Below the pieces are notes generated by a model. That model made no database searches. It saw nothing but the letters and a program-made list of their open reading frames with translations, and was not told the origin of the DNA. A stretch of DNA of 55,560 bases, from contig DGAD01000047.1 in the NCBI GenBank assembly GCA_002382805.1, forward strand, positions 1-55,560, read 5' to 3'. Within the stretch, counting starts at the first letter, position 1. Each line of letters begins with the position of its first letter. Shown piece after piece: positions 26,063 to 35,034 of this stretch. Source of the stretch: Clostridiales bacterium UBA4039. Its GTDB lineage: Bacteria; Bacillota; Clostridia; Lachnospirales; Vallitaleaceae. Both the position numbers and the translations under genes were made by a program.

Positions 26063-26144
26063 GCGACTGGCTACCATCCTATTGGAAGGCCCTATAGTTT
26101 TGCGTCCTTACTTTTCAGTAAGTTTGCCTTTATCAGTTGAAGTT
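26063..26144 (-). ncRNA. c-di-GMP-I (GEMM-I) riboswitch, promoter-proximal copy
   Basis: Same aptamer as the gene-proximal copy, 170 bases further upstream: AAAGGCAAAC, GGACGCAAAAC, TAGGGCC and GGATGGTAGCC on the minus strand, with the usual GGTAGCC. It starts about 25 nt after the predicted transcription start. A run of seven U follows shortly after it (26047-26053), which suggests transcription control, though I could not draw a convincing terminator stem. Confidence 0.93.
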
Positions 26145-26174
26145 GTAAAATACGAAGTACTTGACTACAAATAT

Positions 26175-26203
26175 ATTATACCACGCCGATACCTATGCGT
26201 AAA
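26175..26203 (-). promoter_or_regulatory. promoter of the riboswitch and modular pectate lyase transcript
   Basis: On the minus strand TATAAT (26175-26180) lies 17 nt after TTTACG (26198-26203), which matches four of six -35 bases. Confidence 0.6.
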
Positions 26204-26282
26204 TAGGTCAGCTATTCTTTTAACCCTTTGTTCACGCTTTGTTCAAAGGCTTTATTGGTCAATATTTTTTTGCCCTCAAGTC

Positions 26283-27443
26283 CTATTTTCTTTTCTTTTT
26301 TATTAGGACCTTAGTCCTAATGATTAGCAAAATAAGAAGTATACTTATAAGTCCAATCAATGTATTTATGAATAATATGTGTCGTTCATTTTCTGTTGTC
26401 TCCAATAAAGCTTCCTGCTGCTCATTATAGATTTCTTTTCCCCATGAACCAGCCCAACCATAACCATGTCTTCTCTCTATGCTAATATCCAAAATACTAT
26501 GAGACACCGTCCCATCAAAATCGGCAAAAAGTGGTTCATTTGTTCCTATTTCATAGAATCTATACCATGTCAAATGTCCCGGGTTATCAATAAAGTACTC
26601 ACCATCTATCCCATATCGTTCATAGCGAACATTCTCAAGTGCAGTTGCCTTAACCCAGCTTTTAGCATAAAATACACTTTGGCGTATTGCAGCTGTCTGA
26701 GGTCGAACCGTTTCCAAAAAATATATAATATCAATAGATTCCTTACTCATCAAAGATTTAGGTTCAAAAATTCTTCCTTGGACCGTTTCGTAGGTATTTG
26801 GATCATGTTGCCCTCCCCATGCTGTTAACTGATCATTAACATGAACTTGAGAAGCTACCATATACTCAACTCCTTTATTATAAGCTTTTTCCACTTCTTG
26901 GCGTAATGTATCCTCCACTAATCCATTACCATAATAATTTTTTTCATAGATAATCTCTTGAAATAGATACATCACATTAATCATTGCATCATCATTATAC
27001 GTCACCATATTCTCATATAGGGATACTTTTGCATCTTGCTTTGGATAAACTTGTGGAAAGCCCCCAGATGCATACTGCATCAATAGAAGAAACTCTATCC
27101 CTCGTCGAAAACTTTCTTGAATCATTGGATCTTTCAATTGGTGATAGGCTTTTGCCAACGCATCTAGTTCTGTTACTGTCGCACCATTATCAATTGTTCC
27201 AAGTGGTGTAATTCCATCCTGCTGATAGTACTTGGCTTTTTTTTCTTTTCCATCCCAAGTTCGCGTAAAAATATCCGGATTATCTTTTGTCCAGCCTCCA
27301 TTTTCAAGTTGCCAAGACATAATATTCTCTGCTGTTTGGCGCATTTGTTGAGACCCATTGATATTATTAACCGTTAACATCAATAGAATAAGGAAAATTA
27401 TGCAACCTATGTAAGTCATGTTCTTTATCTTATAACGCTTCAT
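26283..27443 (-). CDS. membrane-anchored pectate lyase (PL10)
   Basis: A 386-residue paralogue of the PL10 domain in the modular lyase. An N-terminal hydrophobic stretch (about 8-24) acts as signal or anchor. The catalytic domain has NGGWTKDNPD, IDNGATVTELDALA, GGFPQVYPKQ, TYNDDAMINV, WGGQHDPNTYET and RFYEIGTNEPLFADFDG. A C-terminal membrane helix LFINTLIGLISILLILLII is followed by a Lys/Arg tail, so the enzyme should be held at the outer face of the membrane. The ATG at 27443 has AGGTG 6 nt upstream; a GTG at 27452 is less likely. Note Gly for Asp in the ID-N-x-ATV motif (IDNGATV against IDNDATV in both sister proteins). Confidence 0.9.
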   Translation of the reverse strand: MKRYKIKNMTYIGCIIFLILLMLTVNNINGSQQMRQTAENIMSWQLENGGWTKDNPDIFTRTWDGKEKKAKYYQQDGITPLGTIDNGATVTELDALAKAYHQLKDPMIQESFRRGIEFLLLMQYASGGFPQVYPKQDAKVSLYENMVTYNDDAMINVMYLFQEIIYEKNYYGNGLVEDTLRQEVEKAYNKGVEYMVASQVHVNDQLTAWGGQHDPNTYETVQGRIFEPKSLMSKESIDIIYFLETVRPQTAAIRQSVFYAKSWVKATALENVRYERYGIDGEYFIDNPGHLTWYRFYEIGTNEPLFADFDGTVSHSILDISIERRHGYGWAGSWGKEIYNEQQEALLETTENERHILFINTLIGLISILLILLIIRTKVLIKKKRK

Positions 27444-27448
27444 CGCCA

Positions 27449-28537
27449 TCACCTACTGACTAAAGTTTTTCCCCAATCACCTGCATAACCATAATTTTTA
27501 CGGCGTTCTAAGCTAATTTTTTCAATTGTATAATAAATGCTTCCATCTGAATCTCCAAATAAAGCTTTATTCGTTCCTATTTCATAAAATCTATACCACA
27601 TCAGCTTGCCTGGTGTTTCGACAAAATGGCTTCCATCCACAGGATAACGATAATACTTCACATCTTCCACTGCAACCGCTTCAAGCCATTCGACAAATCC
27701 ATCAATAGCCGTCTGAACTTCTGCTGTTCGCGGCCATACCGTTTGTAAGAACTTAGCAATCGTCACCGATTCTTGCCCAGAGATTGACTTTGGTTCAAAT
27801 GGGCGCCCCGCCACCGGAGCATATGTGTAGGGATCATGCTGAGCACACCATCCCGTCAATTTTCCATCAACACGAATTTGAGACTTCAAGATAAACTTGA
27901 TACCTTTAGCATAGGCACTATAGACTTGATGCCTAAGCTCTTGATCGATAACATCATCATCAAATGGAGCCAAATGATAGGAAATGTTTTGAAAAAGCGT
28001 CAGCACTCGAATGGTAGCATCATCATTAAAGGTGGCCATGTTCTCATATAATGAATGTGTTGAATCTTGAACAGGGTAAACTTGTGGAAACCCGCCTAAA
28101 TCGTATTGCATCTCAACTAAAAAGTTAAGTCCTTTATTGATGGCTTGCTTAACGTCATCATCTTTCGTTACTTGATAACACTCCGCCAAAATATATAGTT
28201 GCTTAACGGTGGCGTCATTATCAATGGTTCCTAACGGTGTTTTTCCATCCATTTGATAATACTTGGACTTATTTTCCTTTTTATTCCATGGACGTTCAAA
28301 AATTTGCGGCATGTCTTTAGACCATCCTCCATTTTCAAGCTGCCAGGACATAATATTATCCGCCAACGTACATATCTGTTCTTGCGTTTTCCCTTGTATA
28401 TATGTTTCACTTGGATTATCCGAATTAGCTAAAGATATTGCTTCTTCAAATATGTTTCTCCATTGATCAATTCTCTTTGATATATTAAAATTAAACATCA
28501 TCATTATGGCAAGTGCACTTGCGATTATTACTTTCAT
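27449..28537 (-). CDS. pectate lyase (PL10), single domain
   Basis: A 362-residue PL10 protein with an N-terminal hydrophobic segment (KVIIASALAIMMMFNF) that serves as signal peptide or anchor. It has NGGWSKDMPQ, IDNDATVKQLYILA, GGFPQVYPVQ, TFNDDATIRV, WCAQHDPYTYAPVAGRPFEPKS and RFYEIGTNKALFGDSDGS. The WCAQHDP form is the usual PL10 one, where the other two have WGGQHDP. It follows the glycosyltransferase genes by 31 bases and is the first of three lyase genes in a row. It would cleave alpha-1,4-galacturonan by beta-elimination outside the membrane. Confidence 0.9.
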   Translation of the reverse strand: MKVIIASALAIMMMFNFNISKRIDQWRNIFEEAISLANSDNPSETYIQGKTQEQICTLADNIMSWQLENGGWSKDMPQIFERPWNKKENKSKYYQMDGKTPLGTIDNDATVKQLYILAECYQVTKDDDVKQAINKGLNFLVEMQYDLGGFPQVYPVQDSTHSLYENMATFNDDATIRVLTLFQNISYHLAPFDDDVIDQELRHQVYSAYAKGIKFILKSQIRVDGKLTGWCAQHDPYTYAPVAGRPFEPKSISGQESVTIAKFLQTVWPRTAEVQTAIDGFVEWLEAVAVEDVKYYRYPVDGSHFVETPGKLMWYRFYEIGTNKALFGDSDGSIYYTIEKISLERRKNYGYAGDWGKTLVSR

Positions 28538-28568
28538 TTCTTATTCGACTCCTAAATCACTCTCAACA

Positions 28569-29594
28569 TCATTGCTGGTAAAAATCATATAGTTTTTTTA
28601 TTGACTGCTCTAAACTATATTTTGCCTCTATACATAGTCTAACCTCTTTACGCATCATTGGCAAATCATATTGATTATTCATAATATCCTTTAAAATAGC
28701 GTATAATTTTTTTTGGTCTTTAGCTTCCATAAGAAAACCATTTTTTCCATCTTCTATGACTTCAGGAATGCCACCTACATAGGTAGAAATTGGAATACAA
28801 CCATAGGACATGGCTTCAAGTAAAGCCATCGGAAGTCCTTCATTACTTGAAGGCAGTGCAAATAGAGCACACTCTCTTAAAAGCTTTTCCTTATCCTTGC
28901 CACCAATCCATCCAACATAATGTACGTTAGAAAGCTTATTGTTTTGAATGTATGTACGTAAGCGTTCAATCTCACCATCGCCGCCGATATACACTTGAAA
29001 GCCTTTGACTTCTTTATTTAACCGTTGAATAACATCCAATAAATCAAAGATGCCTTTTCGTTCACCTATACGTCCCAAAAAACATATATTCTTGTTAGTT
29101 TTTGGTTGAATATCTTGTGGGATGGGAACAGCGTTATATATTACTTCAATCGGAGTTGACGTAAATGTTTTAATGTTAGTTTTCCATTGATCTGAAAGAG
29201 CTATAATTCCATCCGCTCCATCAAAAACATTGCGAATCTGTTCTTGTTTGATCGGCTTTGCGAGATGATAAAACTGCATAAATTCAGCTCCATGAAGATG
29301 AATAATTACTTTTTTCTTAAATATTTTTGCGATTTTATATAGATAACGCTTTCGATTAAAACTATTATTTGATGCCATGTGCAAATGAATAAGATCATAC
29401 GATGGCATATATATTATTGCCTGTAAAATAGCCTTGATAAAAACAACAAGTTTTTTTATAGTTGAACCATCTTCCATCGTAGATATATATTTAAGTGTAA
29501 ATCTATCAAAATCCCACATACTATAATATAGATTAACAACTGTTGAGATTCCACCTTTAACTTTTCTACCTGGTCCAAACATGAGAATTTTCAT
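28569..29594 (-). CDS. glycosyltransferase family 4
   Basis: A 341-residue GT-B enzyme. It has MFGPGRKVKGGISTVV at the N terminus, FLGRIGERKGIFDLLDVIQRL at the start of the nucleotide-binding half, and SNEGLPMALLEAMSYGCIPI with the E-x7-E motif of GT4. The start at 29594 follows AGGTGATT; the longer frame begins inside the upstream gene. It probably adds one sugar of the repeat unit on the cytoplasmic side. Donor and acceptor are unknown. Confidence 0.88.
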   Translation of the reverse strand: MKILMFGPGRKVKGGISTVVNLYYSMWDFDRFTLKYISTMEDGSTIKKLVVFIKAILQAIIYMPSYDLIHLHMASNNSFNRKRYLYKIAKIFKKKVIIHLHGAEFMQFYHLAKPIKQEQIRNVFDGADGIIALSDQWKTNIKTFTSTPIEVIYNAVPIPQDIQPKTNKNICFLGRIGERKGIFDLLDVIQRLNKEVKGFQVYIGGDGEIERLRTYIQNNKLSNVHYVGWIGGKDKEKLLRECALFALPSSNEGLPMALLEAMSYGCIPISTYVGGIPEVIEDGKNGFLMEAKDQKKLYAILKDIMNNQYDLPMMRKEVRLCIEAKYSLEQSIKKLYDFYQQ

Positions 29595-29598
29595 ATAA

Positions 29599-30792
29599 TC
29601 ACCTAGCCTTTTGCTCAAAATAATATTCATATCCTGCAATTAATGCTTTACTTGTGTGATTCCAACTCAGTTCATTTTGGACACGTTGATATCCACTTTC
29701 CCCCATCGCTTTTCTTCGTCCTTCATCTTCAAGTAGCTCAAGAATTTTATCTCCTAAATCTATTGCATCATTTGGTTTGGCATATAATGAAGCATCTTTT
29801 GCTGAGTATCTGCCTTCTGTCAAATCAAACTGGACAATTGGCTTTGCTAGCGCCATGTATTCTAAAACCTTATTCATGGTTGATCGATCATTCATTTCAT
29901 TATATTCATCAGGATTAACACATAAATCCGCAGTATTTAAATAATCTAATAATTTGTCATCCGATACACGTCCTGTAAATTCAATATATTCCGATAATCC
30001 AAGGTCTTGCACCCGATTTTTTATTGTTTCTAGATAAGGTCCCCCACCACAAATCCCAAAAAAAATGTCCTTGCGTTGACATGTATTTACAATATACATG
30101 ACTGCGTCAACTAAATAATCCATGCCTTCTTGTTTACCAATAACACCTACATATCCAACCATATATTTTTTCCCATGCTTTATCTCTACTTTTGGCGGTC
30201 TAAGCGTTAAACGTTCAGTCTTAGGTCCGCTACGCAGAACAAAAACATCTTTAGGCTGCATATGATTACGCTCAATAGCAATCTTCTTATAAGACTCATT
30301 GGTTACAAATGCCATAGCTGAATACTTATAGGTCATACGTTCAAAAAAGATTTGTGACCAATACAGTAGTCCCTTTTTCCCAAACTTGGCAATATAGAGC
30401 TCCGGACAAATGTCATGATGATCAAAAATATATTGTACTCCATATTTTTTAAACTTTCTTGTAATAAGAAAAATGTTGTCCGGTGGGTTACAACCATGAA
30501 TAACGTCGAATCCTCTTTCTTTATAGATGCGTTTTGCAAGTTTTGTCTCTTCTCGAAGCGCGATATAATATTCTTTAAGGTACCCCCAAAACCCATTTCC
30601 CTCTTCCGGTAAATGGTGTCGATATATGTGTACACCTTCTTTTTGTTCATACAAATCCATAAATCCTTTACCTGTAGGGCATATTACACTGACTTCATAC
30701 CCTTCTTTGACTAATGTGGTCGCTTCCTGCCAAACCCGTGTATCAAAGGGTACTGGTAAGTTCTCTACAATAATTAATATTTTTTTATTCAT
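29599..30792 (-). CDS. glycosyltransferase family 4 (WbuB-like)
   Basis: A 397-residue enzyme. The opening ILIIVENLPVPFDTRVWQEA and the HGCNPPDNIFLI segment match the GT4 WbuB-like group; VGVIGKQEGMDYLVDAVMYI and MNKVLEYMALAKPIV form the donor site. It is co-transcribed with its neighbours, with a GGAGG ribosome site. Specific sugar not known. Confidence 0.88.
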   Translation of the reverse strand: MNKKILIIVENLPVPFDTRVWQEATTLVKEGYEVSVICPTGKGFMDLYEQKEGVHIYRHHLPEEGNGFWGYLKEYYIALREETKLAKRIYKERGFDVIHGCNPPDNIFLITRKFKKYGVQYIFDHHDICPELYIAKFGKKGLLYWSQIFFERMTYKYSAMAFVTNESYKKIAIERNHMQPKDVFVLRSGPKTERLTLRPPKVEIKHGKKYMVGYVGVIGKQEGMDYLVDAVMYIVNTCQRKDIFFGICGGGPYLETIKNRVQDLGLSEYIEFTGRVSDDKLLDYLNTADLCVNPDEYNEMNDRSTMNKVLEYMALAKPIVQFDLTEGRYSAKDASLYAKPNDAIDLGDKILELLEDEGRRKAMGESGYQRVQNELSWNHTSKALIAGYEYYFEQKAR

Positions 30793-30814
30793 CCACTCTG
30801 CCTCCTCATATCCA

Positions 30815-31819
30815 TCAAGTTTTGTTTATAGCCTTTAATATTGTCGCTGTATTCTCAATACATGGTTTTTTGGAATACAGATCTATGTATCGTTGGCGAA
30901 CATTCTCTTGAATTCTCTTTTTATCTATTGGATTTTTATTTATTTTTTTTAGTAGTGGGATCAAATCGCTTTCTATATGTTGAACGACAAACCCGCTCTC
31001 ATTGTGAATAATGTACTCTTTCATTATTGAATTGTCATTGATGATAATAAGCTTACCTCTTGCCATAGCGTTTAATGTAACCATCTGTCCTGACGAGCCG
31101 AGGTCATTTTTTAGAGGAATAATGACCCCTGCTGCCTTATCCATATAGTTGTGAAATGTATCTTTGTCAACATCCTTAAGTATCTTGACATTATTAGGAA
31201 TCTCAATGGTATCTAACTCAACATTTAGTTTTGAAGCAATGATGACCAATTCAAAAGTTGTTCCTCGAAACGCTTCAATCAAAGGAAGATAATCTCTGTT
31301 ACTATAGCCTCCCGAAAAATAATAGGCTTGTTCTTCCATAGATATGCTTATTGTTTCATTCCAAATACCATAAGGTAAAATAAATGTTGTCGTATTTTTT
31401 CCAAACACATTCTTATACAAGCTTTCTTCAAAGTAAGAAAATAAAATATACACGACATGCTTTGACTCAAAGAAAACACGTAAAGTTCTATATAAATTAA
31501 TTGAGGCACGACTATGCAAAAAGAATCCCCACCATACAACTTTAGGATTTTTTAATATCCCTAGTTTTCTTAAGAGAAGTGCTCCTAACGCAACATTATT
31601 TCCGGTCACAATCAAACTTTGATATTGATTAATCATTTTCCGATGACTAATCAAGTATTTGATAAAATGGTACGCACCTAAAAAATTCTCCGTTTTACCT
31701 ACAAGAGATGATTGCTGCTTATCTTTGTGGACTTGAACATAGTCGATGTCTCCTGTCATTTTAAAGTGCTTAATCCAATCGGCATCTGAGCGCGAGACGA
31801 CGATACTTTTATTTTTCAT
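30815..31819 (-). CDS. glycosyltransferase, GT-B fold
   Basis: A 334-residue protein with GT-B features: TGNNVALGALLLRKL and VVWWGFFLHSRA in the first half, and YFSGGYSNRDYLPLIEAF and SSGQMVTLNAMARGKLIIINDN in the second. The latter resembles the donor-binding loop of GT4 enzymes, with Asn in place of the first Glu of the E-x7-E pattern. It overlaps the dehydrogenase gene upstream by 11 bases. The family assignment is less certain than for the other transferases here. Confidence 0.7.
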   Translation of the reverse strand: MKNKSIVVSRSDADWIKHFKMTGDIDYVQVHKDKQQSSLVGKTENFLGAYHFIKYLISHRKMINQYQSLIVTGNNVALGALLLRKLGILKNPKVVWWGFFLHSRASINLYRTLRVFFESKHVVYILFSYFEESLYKNVFGKNTTTFILPYGIWNETISISMEEQAYYFSGGYSNRDYLPLIEAFRGTTFELVIIASKLNVELDTIEIPNNVKILKDVDKDTFHNYMDKAAGVIIPLKNDLGSSGQMVTLNAMARGKLIIINDNSIMKEYIIHNESGFVVQHIESDLIPLLKKINKNPIDKKRIQENVRQRYIDLYSKKPCIENTATILKAINKT

Positions 31820-33134
31820 TCACATTCCCCCAACATAGGCCTTCATAGTCTCCTTCATACTCCACTGTCTTCCACATCCTAACTAAATCGATAATGATTT
31901 TATTCGGATAATTTTCAAGCAGTTGTTCAAACTCTCGTTCCTTATTCGTGACAACAATAACTTCTGATTCTTGCATGACTTGATCAAGGTCATTGGTTAT
32001 AAATCGTTGCAAGTGCGGTATCTTCGATTCAATATATTCTTTATTTGTCCCTGTAAGTTCGGATAGCTTTACATGCTTATCATAAATGGCAAGGGCATAT
32101 CCTTTTCCAAGCAACCGTTCCACCACATCTACAATTGGACTATTTCTCAAATCATCCGTTCCAGCCTTAAAGCTCAAACCTAAAATACCAATTTTATGTT
32201 TTTTCTTACTCATAATAATCTCTAACGCATTCTCTTTTTGAATTTCATTACTTTGGTGAATATTATTAATCACCGGTGTATTGACAAAAAGTTCTGAAGC
32301 TAGAGTTTTTAATGCTTTGGAATCCTTTGGAAGGCATGAACCTCCATAGGCAAATCCAGGCTTAAAATAGTACGGCGAAATATTTAATTGTTTATCCATA
32401 CAAAAGATTTCCATGACTTTATGGCTATCAATATTTAACGCTTTACATATATTTCCAACCTCATTACCAAAGACAATTTTGAGCGCATGATAGGTATTGT
32501 TCACATACTTCATTAATTCTGCAACTTCAATATCCGTAAATACTTTTTCACCCGGGATTCTTTTATACAATTCTTCCATTTTTTTCTTGCCTAGTTCATG
32601 ATCGGTTCCAACAAGTGTTAATGGAGGGTTGTAATAATCATGAACTGCCGTCCCTTCCCTTAAAAATTCCGGATTCGATACAACTGTAAATGCTTTATTT
32701 CGCTGCTTTCCAGATTCTTGTTCAATAATTTCGCCTACCTTTTGGTTCGTTCCAGGTAATACTGTACTTCGAATTGTGACTACATGAAATGCTTCTTTTT
32801 TCTTAATGGCTTGACCGATTTCTCTCGCCACATTATAAATATACTCTAAGTTTAAATGTCCATTTTTGGTACTTGGTGTGCCGACGGAAATAATGCTTAT
32901 CTCAGTATCCAATACAGCTTGTTCAACATCAATTATTGCAAATAACTGCTGATGATCATGTGCCTGCTTAATTAATTGTTCAATATCTTTTTCGATGATT
33001 GTGGGTTTTCCTTCATTAATTTGGCGTATTTTAATCGGATTGGGGTCCACACCAATAACCGTATGTCCCATTCCCGCCAGACACCCTGCACTAACACACC
33101 CTACATATCCTAATCCAAAAATACTTATTTTCAT
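31809..33134 (-). CDS. GDP-mannose 6-dehydrogenase-like (AlgD type) nucleotide-sugar dehydrogenase
   Basis: A 441-residue enzyme that looks more like AlgD than Ugd: ISIFGLGYVGCVSAGCLAGMGH, TIRSTVLPGTN, NPEFLREGTAVHDYYNPP, catalytic Cys in FAYGGSCLPKDSKAL, GLSFKAGTDDLRNSP and NKEYIESKIPHL near the C terminus. AlgD oxidises GDP-mannose to GDP-mannuronate. ManC (50179) could supply GDP-mannose. The ATG at 33134 is chosen because AGAGGTT is too close to the upstream GTG. It overlaps the next glycosyltransferase gene. UDP-ManNAc or UDP-Glc as substrate cannot be fully excluded. Confidence 0.78.
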   Translation of the reverse strand: MKISIFGLGYVGCVSAGCLAGMGHTVIGVDPNPIKIRQINEGKPTIIEKDIEQLIKQAHDHQQLFAIIDVEQAVLDTEISIISVGTPSTKNGHLNLEYIYNVAREIGQAIKKKEAFHVVTIRSTVLPGTNQKVGEIIEQESGKQRNKAFTVVSNPEFLREGTAVHDYYNPPLTLVGTDHELGKKKMEELYKRIPGEKVFTDIEVAELMKYVNNTYHALKIVFGNEVGNICKALNIDSHKVMEIFCMDKQLNISPYYFKPGFAYGGSCLPKDSKALKTLASELFVNTPVINNIHQSNEIQKENALEIIMSKKKHKIGILGLSFKAGTDDLRNSPIVDVVERLLGKGYALAIYDKHVKLSELTGTNKEYIESKIPHLQRFITNDLDQVMQESEVIVVTNKEREFEQLLENYPNKIIIDLVRMWKTVEYEGDYEGLCWGNVNEK

Positions 33135-33155
33135 ATTTGTCACAACCTCTCTACC

Positions 33156-35033
33156 TCATTCGCAAATTTCTATAACAGTTACAATATGTGCTTTATTTTG
33201 TTCTTCTTTACCCCGTAGTTTTATACACAATGTTTTTTCCAGAACGCCATATTTTTCTGAAAAATATATCGGTTCAACCTCAATCGTATGATTCCCTGTA
33301 AATAACCTTAACTGTGTGTTTTCAGCTTGAATAATGATTTGGTTTTTTTCTTTTTGAATCACTTCACACTGTTTTCCTAAAACATAAGTCGCCTCATATG
33401 CATAGGCGTCAATCGTACTTTCTGGCATCGGATAAATTGTATCTTCAATGGTGATTTGTCGAGGTTTTTCATATCTTAGTGATCTTTGATGTATTAAGGG
33501 AGCATAGCCATCGTGTTGTGCAACAACAATATCGCGATCTATGTCGAGCTTGGATTCATGTAACAATGTATTTGCGCGTCGCCCCCACAAAAAAGCCCCT
33601 TTCATTTCAGATTGATTTTCTTGATTAATTGTTACTGTATTATGATTCTTTGTTTTTCGAAAATAGTTACGCCATGTTATATCGCTATGATAGCAATACG
33701 TTCCAGGATCAATAAATATCTTTTCGCCATCAATCATCAGGGTAATATGTAATGCATCCGCGTGTCCATGCGCTGCAATTGTATTAAATCCAAGTTCCGC
33801 ATGATCAAAGGTTATTGTCACTTCTTTTTCTTCAACCAACCCCTTTAAAATGCTATGTCCACCTTGTGAATATGTTACTGAATTTTTACGATGAAAATGA
33901 TCAAAATTTTGCTGCAGTTGTCGCTTAGATAACAAACATTTTAATTGATCATAGGGCTGTGTTGAGACATTGTACTTTTTATGGATAATATAACTGCATA
34001 ACTGTAGTACGTAGTCTTCATAATTAAAGTCACTTCCATATAAGTCCAACAGTTTTCCTTCATCATGATCTCCTAAATGCTGTACTTTCCCATGACGATC
34101 CATCAACCTTGCACTATATTCACACATTCTATACAGCTGATCTTCCCATTGCTTAGGATAGTTCATCCCCTGCGCTTCCAGTCGAAGTATAAAAAGTGCA
34201 ACAGCCTCCATAATAAAAAACTGATAGTGAATGGATTGTTCTTTGTTCACACCATCTGCATGATTTTGAAGGTCTAATGCCTCGCTTATTCTCTCCACAC
34301 TTCGTTCAACCCAGTCTTCTTGGTTAAATGAAACGCCTACGATTCCAAGAACCACCATCTCAACAATAAGGTGATTATTTGCCGATGAATATCTTGAGTG
34401 ATACATGGACACATGGTTAAGTAGATTCATAATGCCTTGAGACAAATCGCGCCTTAATTTATGATATTTTCTTTCTTTTGGCAATAATTCTAACGTTATA
34501 TACCATGAAAAAGCTCGAATTGCCAATTCCATCTCACTTGTATAGCTTATCCCCATCAAAAAAGGGTTCGCCTCAACCCACGCGTAAAAAGCTGTGGATA
34601 GCGTGTTAATATAATCTTTGTCTTTTGTAATCCAATAATTTTTCACAAGAATCGGGAAATAGTGATGACGATTATATTCCCAATTAATTCGGGCATCTCC
34701 TAATTCTTTATTTCCTTTATATTGTAATTTTCTAGAAGCAACCAACGGCCACTCTTGATTATTATAAAATGTGGCATGGCTCGACTGATTTTTAGTTGAG
34801 AGTGTTTGAAAAATCTGATGTGTCACACCACATTGAGCATCTACAAACTCGCGATTGATTTTCCATGGTTGAACGCAGTCACCATTTCTTTTGTATAGTT
34901 TTGAATCAAGTATTGACTTATTTTGCCGTATAAATCGATCAACATACTCCAAAAATAAAAGCTGTATCCTCCAAAGAACTTCTTTATATGTCATTGCCTT
35001 TAAGCGGTGAAGATACCAACGTATTTTTCCCAT
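33156..35033 (-). CDS. heparinase II/III family polysaccharide lyase
   Basis: A 625-residue protein. The N-terminal alpha/alpha-toroid has YLHRLKAMTYKEVLWR, WEYNRHHYFPILVKNYWIT, and SSANNHLIVEMVVLGIVG. The C-terminal beta-sheet domain has the family signature HGHADALHITLMIDGEKIFIDPGTYCYHSD, then WRNYFRKTKNHNTVTINQENQSEM. Members degrade uronic-acid polymers. Similar genes sit inside many capsule loci, where the enzyme may trim or help export the polymer. There is no signal peptide, as in most such capsule-locus members. Its GGAGGT ribosome site lies within the end of the preceding glycosyltransferase gene. Confidence 0.9.
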   Translation of the reverse strand: MGKIRWYLHRLKAMTYKEVLWRIQLLFLEYVDRFIRQNKSILDSKLYKRNGDCVQPWKINREFVDAQCGVTHQIFQTLSTKNQSSHATFYNNQEWPLVASRKLQYKGNKELGDARINWEYNRHHYFPILVKNYWITKDKDYINTLSTAFYAWVEANPFLMGISYTSEMELAIRAFSWYITLELLPKERKYHKLRRDLSQGIMNLLNHVSMYHSRYSSANNHLIVEMVVLGIVGVSFNQEDWVERSVERISEALDLQNHADGVNKEQSIHYQFFIMEAVALFILRLEAQGMNYPKQWEDQLYRMCEYSARLMDRHGKVQHLGDHDEGKLLDLYGSDFNYEDYVLQLCSYIIHKKYNVSTQPYDQLKCLLSKRQLQQNFDHFHRKNSVTYSQGGHSILKGLVEEKEVTITFDHAELGFNTIAAHGHADALHITLMIDGEKIFIDPGTYCYHSDITWRNYFRKTKNHNTVTINQENQSEMKGAFLWGRRANTLLHESKLDIDRDIVVAQHDGYAPLIHQRSLRYEKPRQITIEDTIYPMPESTIDAYAYEATYVLGKQCEVIQKEKNQIIIQAENTQLRLFTGNHTIEVEPIYFSEKYGVLEKTLCIKLRGKEEQNKAHIVTVIEICE

Positions 35034-35034
35034 T

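Larger units (their letters stand above)
25842..26282 (-). promoter_or_regulatory. 441-base leader region with promoter and tandem riboswitches
   Basis: The only gene-free stretch of more than 300 bases. It holds, in minus-strand order, the 3' flank of the second pectate lyase gene, a promoter, the distal aptamer, a 90-nt spacer, the proximal aptamer, and the ribosome site of the modular pectate lyase. I see no protein gene here. Confidence 0.85.
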
